A stretch of DNA of 64,000 nucleotides from Bacteroidaceae bacterium. GTDB taxonomy: Bacteria; Bacteroidota; Bacteroidia; Bacteroidales; Bacteroidaceae. This document shows positions 45,631 through 52,764 of the stretch, one piece after another. The notes under the pieces are model-generated. The model worked only from the letters and a program-made list of their open reading frames with translations. It was not told the DNA's origin and did not search any database. Numbering within the stretch: the stretch's first letter is position 1; each line of letters begins with the position of its first letter. Where the stretch lies: NCBI GenBank assembly GCA_017547165.1, contig JAFYQK010000024.1, positions 1 through 64,000 of the forward strand, in the 5' to 3' direction. Both the position numbers and the translations under genes were made by a program.

Positions 45631-46950
45631 TTACTTACCCTTCTCCCAATCAGAGAAATCACGTTTGTCAAGCACATGCTTTGCTTTGCCTTGAGAACGT
45701 TCGATGGTTCCGGGTGGTTGGATATGAATGTTTGGTTTGATGCCGGTAACGGAAACCAGACGGTCGTAGAGATACTTTATGAACGGCATCTGCTTTGCTG
45801 GATTTGGCGAGAAGAGGTCGGGACGTAATTCCACGTCCAAATCGAAGGTATCCTCGTTGTGCTTGCGATCCACGGTAATGAAATATTGTGGAGAGAAAGC
45901 AGGGAACTCTGTCAGTATAGCCTCTATCTGACTGGGGAATACATTTACACCACGAATGATGAGCATATCATCGCTACGACCCAGAATCTTTCCCAAACGT
46001 ACAGAGGTACGACCGCAACGGCACTTCTCATAGATAAGGTGCGTAAGGTCACGGGTTCTATATCTAAGAATTGGCATAGCCTCCTTGCATAGTGATGTGA
46101 AGACAAGTTCTCCACGCTCGCCAGGTGCTACGGGTTCCAGTGTGTCAGGATTGATGATTTCGGGATAGAACATATCCTCCATCACATGAGTTCCGTCCTG
46201 GTACTGACACTCGCCACCCACACCAGGACCACTCATCTCCGTAAGGCCGTAGATGTCTATTGCCTTGATGCCGAACTTGGCTTCCAATTCACGGCGTATG
46301 CCCCATGTCCAGGGCTCTGCTCCGAAGAAGCCAACACGTAGTTTCAGGTCTTCCTTCTTGATGCCGCACTTCTCCATCACTTCTGCCAGGTGTAAAGCAT
46401 ACGAGGGAGTACAACAAAGGGCTGTAGTACCAAAATCCTTCATAAGCATTACTTGTTTCTCTGAGTTGCCGGAAGAAGTGGGCAACTGAATAGCTCCAAG
46501 TTTATTTGCACCATCATGTGCTCCCAGTCCACCAGTAAAGAGTCCATAACCATAGGAAACCTGCACCACATCGCCAGGACCAACATCTCCTACAGCCAGA
46601 ACACGTGCCACACACTCTGCCCAATTGTTAAGGTCGTTCTGTGTGTAGGTGCCAACTACGGGCTTGCCTGTGGTACCAGATGAGGCATGTATGCGTTTTA
46701 TCTCACTCATTGGCACTGCTTGCAAGCCATAGGGATACTCGTCACGCAAATCATGTTTGGTGGTAAAGGGAAGTTTGGTTATATCATCTATTGATTTGAT
46801 ATCCTCTGGACGGATACCCTTCTGGTCCATTTTCCTTCTGTAGAAAGGTACGTTCTCATAGCAACGCTTCACCGTTGCAATTAGACGTTCGCTCTGCAAT
46901 GCACGCATCTTATCGCGCGACATGCATTCTATTTCTGGGTTGAATATCAT
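45631..46950 (-). CDS. Phenylacetate-CoA ligase (AMP-forming), paralogue 1
   Basis: 439 residues, PaaK family. P-loop HASSGTTGKP, and YGLTEMSGPGVGGECQ for the A5 region. Activates phenylacetate or a related arylacetate to its CoA ester using ATP, giving AMP and PPi. It ends 20 bp before the aminotransferase and starts 6 bp after the ACT gene. Paralogue 2 lies two genes upstream. Confidence 0.92.
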   Translation of the reverse strand: MIFNPEIECMSRDKMRALQSERLIATVKRCYENVPFYRRKMDQKGIRPEDIKSIDDITKLPFTTKHDLRDEYPYGLQAVPMSEIKRIHASSGTTGKPVVGTYTQNDLNNWAECVARVLAVGDVGPGDVVQVSYGYGLFTGGLGAHDGANKLGAIQLPTSSGNSEKQVMLMKDFGTTALCCTPSYALHLAEVMEKCGIKKEDLKLRVGFFGAEPWTWGIRRELEAKFGIKAIDIYGLTEMSGPGVGGECQYQDGTHVMEDMFYPEIINPDTLEPVAPGERGELVFTSLCKEAMPILRYRTRDLTHLIYEKCRCGRTSVRLGKILGRSDDMLIIRGVNVFPSQIEAILTEFPAFSPQYFITVDRKHNEDTFDLDVELRPDLFSPNPAKQMPFIKYLYDRLVSVTGIKPNIHIQPPGTIERSQGKAKHVLDKRDFSDWEKGK

Positions 46951-46956
46951 AATTGT

Positions 46957-47385
46957 TTAGATTATAAAGTCATCCTCGTTTAGGAGGTCCATATCTTTCT
47001 TTGCAATAACCTCCAAGGCTTTGTCACTTTCATCCGTACGCATCACTAGCACTCCCCTGCCCTTCCAAAGGAAGGAATACATGTATAGGATGTTCACCTC
47101 AGCCTCAGACAAGGCGCTGATAGCAAGGGCCGCATGTCCGGGTTCGTCCTCGATGGCAATGGCCAGCACATCGGTCAGTTGCACGTTGATGCCATGCTCC
47201 TTCAGTATGGTGTATGCCTCACATGGAGCCGAGCACAACACACGATATATGCCGTAGTCCTGAGTATCCGCTATCGTGGATGCTATTATCTGTATCCTAG
47301 CCTTGCTGAACAATTCCAGCACCTTTATCAATGTGCCGCTCTTATTCTCGATAAATATGGATAGTTGCTTTAATGTATTATTCAT
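46957..47385 (-). CDS. ACT-domain protein
   Basis: 142 residues, two tandem ACT-like halves (NNTLKQLSIFIENKSGTL and then DVLAIAIEDEPGHAALA). ACT domains bind amino acids, so this is a likely sensor of an aromatic amino acid. Sandwiched between two CoA-ligase genes with 6 bp and 21 bp spacing, a recurrent arrangement in anaerobes with PaaK and IOR genes. Confidence 0.9.
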   Translation of the reverse strand: MNNTLKQLSIFIENKSGTLIKVLELFSKARIQIIASTIADTQDYGIYRVLCSAPCEAYTILKEHGINVQLTDVLAIAIEDEPGHAALAISALSEAEVNILYMYSFLWKGRGVLVMRTDESDKALEVIAKKDMDLLNEDDFII

Positions 47386-47406
47386 AAATGTCTATAGATG
47401 TGTTTG

Positions 47407-48738
47407 TTATTGATACACGGTACGTTTGTCCACTACACGCACGGCCTTGCCTTCTGAAACAGGCAATGTGCCCTTGGGCAGAAGTTTAACATGCGGAGTG
47501 AGCAATATCTCGTCCTTCAAGGCACGCTGGATACGGTTGGTCAAGTTCTGTAAGCGACGATAGTCGTCGGTGAATAATTCCTCCAGTTCTACCTCCACGG
47601 TCATATTGTCGTTGTCCTCGTCAGTAGTAAGCGTGATAAGATAGTTGTTGGCCAGTTCGGGGAAGGTCATCAATATCTTCTCTATCTGTATGGGGAAGAT
47701 ATTCACGCCACGCAACACCATCATGTCGTCGCTACGTCCACGCATGCGGTCAATACGCACATGGTTTCGTCCGCATGGACATGTTCTGCCAAGCACTCTG
47801 GTAAGGTCGCGTGTACGGTATCGCAACAAAGGCATTGCCTCTCGGCAAAGACTTGTCAACACTAGTTCACCAACCTCTCCGTCAGGCACAGGTTCCAGTG
47901 TTTCAGGATCAACAATTTCCACAATATAGTAGTCCTCCCAGAAATGCAGACCATTCTGTTCCTGGCATTCAAAACCAACACCAGGACCACACATCTCGGA
48001 CATGCCAAAGGAGTTGTAGGCCTTCACTCCCATCATCTCCTCTATCCTTCTGCGTTGCTCCTCGGAATGGGGTTCAGCACCAATGGCAAGAACCTTAAGT
48101 TTTGTATCCTTGCGAGGGTTCACTCCCATACTTTGCATCACTTCATACAAACGTGTCACATAAGATGGTACGGCATGCAAGGCTGTAGTGCCAAAGTCAG
48201 TAATGAACTTTATCTGACGTATGGAATTGCCAGCCGCGGCAGGTATAGTGAGCATGCCCAGACGCTCTGCACCGTATTGGAAGCCAAGACCACCAGTGAA
48301 CATACCATATCCGCTGGAGTTTTGGAACACATCATCGGGACGCAATCCCACCATCCAAAGGTTACGTGCCACCTGTGCCGCCCATTCCTCAAGATCCTTC
48401 TGCGTGTGCAGTATTACTGTAGGTGTTCCTGTAGTACCGCTTGAAGAGTGAAGTCGTGTGCACTCACGCAATGGAACACTTGCCATGCCAAAGGGATATG
48501 TGTCGCGCAAATCCTGCTTTGTGGTAAAGGGGATGCGCCTTATGTCGTCCAAAGTTTTAATGTCCTCTGGCTTAAGCCCTATCTCCTCGAAACGATTCTT
48601 ATAGAATGGTGAGTTCATGCAATGGCGCACAGTGGCTTGCAGGCGCTCAAGTTGGAGAACCTCTATCTCCGTACGTGACATAGTCTCCATCTTCTCGTTG
48701 AAGTAGGGACAAGTGTCTTTAGGGAAACTATTGTTCAT
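47407..48738 (-). CDS. Phenylacetate-CoA ligase (AMP-forming), paralogue 2
   Basis: 443 residues. P-loop SSSGTTGTP and FGMSEMCGPGVGFECQ. Clearly related to the other ligase but divergent enough to prefer another acid (for example 4-hydroxyphenylacetate or indoleacetate). It follows iorB by 15 bp. Confidence 0.92.
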   Translation of the reverse strand: MNNSFPKDTCPYFNEKMETMSRTEIEVLQLERLQATVRHCMNSPFYKNRFEEIGLKPEDIKTLDDIRRIPFTTKQDLRDTYPFGMASVPLRECTRLHSSSGTTGTPTVILHTQKDLEEWAAQVARNLWMVGLRPDDVFQNSSGYGMFTGGLGFQYGAERLGMLTIPAAAGNSIRQIKFITDFGTTALHAVPSYVTRLYEVMQSMGVNPRKDTKLKVLAIGAEPHSEEQRRRIEEMMGVKAYNSFGMSEMCGPGVGFECQEQNGLHFWEDYYIVEIVDPETLEPVPDGEVGELVLTSLCREAMPLLRYRTRDLTRVLGRTCPCGRNHVRIDRMRGRSDDMMVLRGVNIFPIQIEKILMTFPELANNYLITLTTDEDNDNMTVEVELEELFTDDYRRLQNLTNRIQRALKDEILLTPHVKLLPKGTLPVSEGKAVRVVDKRTVYQ

Positions 48739-48753
48739 ATTCGCATGTCTTTA

Positions 48754-49329
48754 TTAGTCAGTACTACCAAATCCAGCATTGAATGACTTGAGATTTGCTT
48801 CAACCACGGTATCTCCTTTGCGCGCAAATACTGTTCGTATGGCATCCCTGAGTTGCTGGGCTGAGAGTATTTCAAAATGACGGGCAGCCATGCCAAGAAG
48901 TACCATATTTGCTCCTCTGGGATTACCGGCATCTTTGGCAACGGCATCTATGTCCAACATATCTACTGATGGAAGTTTGTCCAATTCTGCTTGAACGTAA
49001 GGCATCTCGGGGTAATTGGGAATGTTCACAAATGCCTTGCTACCTGTTACTATCTTTCCATTGGTGGAGAGATATGGAAGATATCGCAGACTCTCCATAG
49101 GTTCCATGCTAATAATCATGTCAGCACTACCTTGTGCTATCAAGTCACTATAGATGGGGGTACTGGAAAGTCGCAGATGACTCTGCACATCACCTCCGCG
49201 CTGGCTCATGCCATGCACTTCGGCCTGTTTCAGATTCAAACCTGCCTTTGTGGCAGCTTCGCCAATGATTGTTGCGATAGAGAGAATTCCCTGTCCTCCA
49301 ACACCGCATAGTATTATATCTTTCTTCAT
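48754..49329 (-). CDS. iorB: Indolepyruvate:ferredoxin oxidoreductase beta subunit
   Basis: 191 residues from ATG at 49329 (MKKDIILCGVGGQGILSIA); an open frame reaches 49395 but the longer start has no support and would use GVGGQG too late. The gamma-domain signature GVGGQGILS is intact. Forms the IOR complex with iorA. Catalyses oxidative decarboxylation of arylpyruvates to arylacetyl-CoA with reduced ferredoxin, or the reverse. Confidence 0.93.
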   Translation of the reverse strand: MKKDIILCGVGGQGILSIATIIGEAATKAGLNLKQAEVHGMSQRGGDVQSHLRLSSTPIYSDLIAQGSADMIISMEPMESLRYLPYLSTNGKIVTGSKAFVNIPNYPEMPYVQAELDKLPSVDMLDIDAVAKDAGNPRGANMVLLGMAARHFEILSAQQLRDAIRTVFARKGDTVVEANLKSFNAGFGSTD

Positions 49330-49363
49330 AATGTAATTTTCGATTTTATGAGTGGTAAGGAGT

Positions 49364-50956
49364 TTAAGAATTTTCTTTTGCCTTGCGTGCCTCACGTGCT
49401 TTGCGCGCAGCTGTCTGTATGCACTCTCTTCGTGGAATGATCACTGACACGCCGGGGTAATCAATCTCTTCCTTCATGATGCGTGTAATCTCCTCCATGT
49501 TCTTTGGCAGAGGAACTACGACACGAACGTGTTCTGGTTCAACACCAAGGGCCACACATATAGCCTCATACTTGCTGGTACCGGCAGAGTCCTGTCCACC
49601 AGTCATACCTGAAGTAAGATTATCGGATATTACCACCGTAATGTTGCTCTTGTCATTTACCGCATCCAGAAGTCCAGTCATACCGCTATGTGTGAAAGTA
49701 GAGTCTCCGATAATAGCCACCGAGGGAAAGAAACCAGCATCAGCAGCACCCTTGGCCATAGTGATTGAGGCTCCCATGTCAACACAACTTGCCAATGCCT
49801 TGAATGGAGGCAAAGCTCCAAGGGTATAGCACCCTATATCGCCAAAGACACGATAATCGGGATATGTTGCCAATACCTGGTTCAAAGCTGTATAAACATC
49901 TCGATGACCACACCCTTGACACAACTGAGGAGGACGAGGCGCTACCACATCGGATGCGGTATATGTTATTTTGCGTTCCACACCAAGTGCCTTGGCAACA
50001 TTGTCGGGAGTTAGTTCACCGGTTCTGGGCAAATCACCAGTCAATCGTCCCTTCAACTCAAATTCTGTACCGAGCAATGACTTTACCTGTTGCTCCACCA
50101 CCGGCTGTCCGTCTTCAACTACAAGCAAACTGGAATACTCCAGGGCCATCTGGCGCACAGCATTCTCGGGCAAAGGATATTGACTCACCTTTAACACATT
50201 GGCCTCATCGCCAAGAGCCTCTTTCACGTAATTGTATCCAATACCACAGGCAATGATACCAAGACGTCCACTACCCTTCTCTATCTTATTGTATATAGAT
50301 GATTCTGAAGCCTGAAGCATATCAGCCTGCTTCTCAATCAATGCTGCATATCTTGTTCGTGCTATGCCTGGAAGCAGCACCCAACGATCTTGGCATATTC
50401 CCTTGTTATGCATGTCCATTGGTTGGCGCACCTCTACACCAGCTCTACTATGAGCCAAACGAGTAACAATGCGCAGAACAACAGGTTCGCACAATTGCTC
50501 CGACAATTCAAATGCACTATACATCATGTCGTATGCCTCTTGCTGATTGCTGGGCTCCATTATGGGAACCATAGCAAAAGCACCGTAGAAACGGCTATCC
50601 TGCTCGTTCTGACTGGAATGCATCGAGGGGTCATCGGCAACAACAACCACCAATCCACCGTGAACACCAGTTATGGCGGAGTTGACAAAAGCGTCTGCTG
50701 CTACATTCATACCAACATGTTTCATGCATACAAGAGCACGCTTGCCGGCATAAGACATACCAAGGGCAGCTTCCATTGCGGTCTTCTCGTTGGTACACCA
50801 ACGACTATGTAAACCACGTTCACGAGCAAGAGGGTCAGATTGTATGAATTCAGTTATTTCGGTGGATGGAGTACCAGGATAGGCATACACGCCACTCAAA
50901 CCGGCATGTATGGCGCCAAGTGCAATGGCCTCATCTCCAAGAAGTAGTCTTTTCAT
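49364..50956 (-). CDS. iorA: Indolepyruvate:ferredoxin oxidoreductase alpha subunit, without ferredoxin domain
   Basis: 530 residues. Pyruvate:ferredoxin-type domain I at the N-terminus (GAIHAGLSGVYAYPGTPSTE), then the TPP domain with QLCQGCGHRDVY, GDIGCYTLG and GGQDSAG. It stops soon after VIIPRRECIQTA with a basic tail. The C-terminal domain with two 4Fe-4S clusters found in the classic archaeal alpha subunit is missing. It lies 34 bp before iorB. Confidence 0.92.
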   Translation of the reverse strand: MKRLLLGDEAIALGAIHAGLSGVYAYPGTPSTEITEFIQSDPLARERGLHSRWCTNEKTAMEAALGMSYAGKRALVCMKHVGMNVAADAFVNSAITGVHGGLVVVVADDPSMHSSQNEQDSRFYGAFAMVPIMEPSNQQEAYDMMYSAFELSEQLCEPVVLRIVTRLAHSRAGVEVRQPMDMHNKGICQDRWVLLPGIARTRYAALIEKQADMLQASESSIYNKIEKGSGRLGIIACGIGYNYVKEALGDEANVLKVSQYPLPENAVRQMALEYSSLLVVEDGQPVVEQQVKSLLGTEFELKGRLTGDLPRTGELTPDNVAKALGVERKITYTASDVVAPRPPQLCQGCGHRDVYTALNQVLATYPDYRVFGDIGCYTLGALPPFKALASCVDMGASITMAKGAADAGFFPSVAIIGDSTFTHSGMTGLLDAVNDKSNITVVISDNLTSGMTGGQDSAGTSKYEAICVALGVEPEHVRVVVPLPKNMEEITRIMKEEIDYPGVSVIIPRRECIQTAARKAREARKAKENS

Positions 50957-51003
50957 AGTTTTATATTGAATTTATTGTATAAATGTGTTGTGTAAAAATG
51001 TGC

Positions 51004-51798
51004 TCAATTGTCCTTCACCATCTGGAATGGATCAGCATCATTAAGAACGGGGAATTTCTCACGGAAAGCCTTCAAGTCTTCAAGATTCAACTGAGCGGTG
51101 ACATTATCCTCTATGTCCATTTGGCACTGGGCTAAAACCTTACCATAGGGGGCGATGACTTCTGTGCCTCCGCAGTAGATGCAAGAAGGATCAGTGCCAG
51201 TACGGTTAACGGCGATAACATAGCACTGGTTCTCTATGGCGCGTGCCTTGTGTAAGGCGAGCCAGGCCTGAACTCTGGGTTGGGGCCAACTGGCCACATA
51301 AATGATGGCATCGTATGGTTCTTCAGCATTGTTGCGGGCAAAAACAGGGAAACGCAGGTCGTAACAAATCTGCAGAAGGAAGCGCACACCGCGAAATTCT
51401 GCAACAACACGCTCCTGACCGGCAGTGTAGAGGTGATGTTCGCCACCATAGGTGAAAAGATGGTGCTTATCGTAGAATGTTATCTTGCCATCAGGTTGTA
51501 CAAAATATAATCGATTTCGGTATGTCAAATCCTCTTCCCTTACGGCCAAGCTGCCTACAATGGCGGCATCAAGTTCTGTCGACATAACTTTCATCCACTC
51601 AAGCGACAAACATGTACCTTCAATGATATCCTCAGCGATACCTTCTGGTTGGGTAGCAAATCCGGTAGCAAACATCTCGGGCAGAACATAGATGTCGGCC
51701 TGAGGCATGTTACGCATAATCTGAGCTGCATGCTGACGGTTGGTATCATGATTGGCCCAGGAGATATCGGTCTGTATAAGGTTAACTTTTAAACTCAT
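51004..51798 (-). CDS. Nitrilase-family omega-amidase-like hydrolase
   Basis: 264 residues. Catalytic triad E41 (LPEMFATGF), K111 (YDKHHLF) and C145 (LLQICYDLRFP). Closest in pattern to YafV/omega-amidase, which hydrolyses 2-oxoglutaramate or 2-oxosuccinamate formed by transamination with Gln or Asn. Placed at the head of the aromatic cluster, 47 bp before iorA, so it may pull a glutamine-dependent transamination forward. That role is inferred. Confidence 0.88.
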   Translation of the reverse strand: MSLKVNLIQTDISWANHDTNRQHAAQIMRNMPQADIYVLPEMFATGFATQPEGIAEDIIEGTCLSLEWMKVMSTELDAAIVGSLAVREEDLTYRNRLYFVQPDGKITFYDKHHLFTYGGEHHLYTAGQERVVAEFRGVRFLLQICYDLRFPVFARNNAEEPYDAIIYVASWPQPRVQAWLALHKARAIENQCYVIAVNRTGTDPSCIYCGGTEVIAPYGKVLAQCQMDIEDNVTAQLNLEDLKAFREKFPVLNDADPFQMVKDN

Positions 51799-52140
51799 TT
51801 TCTTGCTTTTTGTTATATAATCTGCATTTTCTTAATACAAAATGACACAATTTGGGGATAAAGTTATACACTTTTTATGAAATAAATACTATTTGCATCT
51901 AAAAAAGCAAAAAAAATCCTTTCAACGTAATATTGATTGGATTTTATTTTGTCACTATAACACTAAAATAAATTATGTTTGCCAATTTAAGCAAAAATAT
52001 TCGTGCTACTTATTAAATTTTGACAACATAAAGTCGTACAAAGTTTCCACGGACAGAGAGAAGGAGAGATGATAGAAAAGAATAGGCAATTGCTGGAGAG
52101 GGAAAGAGAGTAACCAATTAGCAACACAGATATAAACATT

Positions 52141-52175
52141 AATCGCCCCGAGGATATCACATCTTCGGGGCGATT
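52141..52175. terminator. Strong GC hairpin, possible terminator
   Basis: Arms AATCGCCCCGAGGAT (52141-52155) and ATCTTCGGGGCGATT (52161-52175) pair with one G-T position. A short TTTG rather than a long T tract follows. The run ATCTTCGGGGC is shared with the array at 12.1 kb. Confidence 0.55.
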
Positions 52176-52276
52176 TGTGCCTGCTCCATAATTATCACAA
52201 TCGGGAGGGCAAAATATGCTAATTCATCACAAATATGTTTTATGTTTTTATTTAACTTTGACGAATTCACTATATC

Positions 52277-52526
52277 TTAAACCCAAATCGGTTCATTAGA
52301 CAATTACGCACTAATGAGGCAATCTTTTTGTCATCTGTTTCGTTACTTCTCGGTTACAATGGAACCTTTTCGTTAAGCCAGAAGAGCAAGGATATGTTTA
52401 CATAGTCATTGCCTTGGCGAGAAAAGGTCGGATACAATTCAACCACATTGCGCCCTCAAAGCAGCAAAACATCTGTGCAAAATAAGGATATTATCATCAT
52501 AACGCTAATGACCGATTTGGGTTAAA
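52277..52526. mobile_element. MITE-like inverted-repeat element of about 250 bp
   Basis: Left end TTAAACCCAAATCGGTTCATTAG (shown here by its key parts ACCCAAATCGG and CATTAG) and right end CTAATGACCGATTTGGGTTAA are inverted repeats, each bounded by TTAA. No reading frame inside. The left half (52277-52316) matches the compact copy at 2195-2249, and the right half begins near 52494, so the compact copy may be the uninterrupted form with about 180 bp inserted here, or these are two half-elements. Confidence 0.5.
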
Positions 52527-52599
52527 TTCTAAGCATGCCTATACAAAGGCAATAAGAGCGAATAATATCAGCATGAAGAACACTATTTATTTTATATCT

Positions 52600-52687
52600 C
52601 CAATATTGGGGAGTATTGTACCTAATGTTGTGGAGTATTGTACTCAACATTTTGTACAAATGTACTCAATATTGAGGACATTTTTAT
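52600..52687. repeat. Tandem 22-bp repeat with internal dyad symmetry, second locus
   Basis: Four degenerate units start at 52600, 52622, 52644 and 52666. The first two share GGAGTATTGTAC exactly 22 bp apart; unit consensus is close to TCAATATTG.GGAGTATTGTAC, itself an inverted repeat (CAATATT...AGTATTG). Sequence differs from the 12.1-kb array but period, copy number and symmetry agree. Confidence 0.75.
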
Positions 52688-52764
52688 AAACACATATTCA
52701 AACCGTTTATTTGCTTGTCCATATACCTTTGGTTAACGTAACAAACACTTTTGCTATTCGCCTA

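Larger units (their letters stand above)
51799..52764. other. Gene-free repeat-rich stretch of about 1 kb
   Basis: No credible gene over 60 codons. It contains a 14-codon frame at 52069-52113 (AAGGAGAG before ATG), the hairpin 52141-52175, the split hairpin repeat 52277-52526 and the tandem array 52600-52687. Confidence 0.6.

Noticed and set aside
49330-49395. Longer N-terminus for iorB
   Set aside because: The added 22 residues are basic and lack similarity to the family; the ATG at 49329 puts the GVGGQG motif in the normal place.
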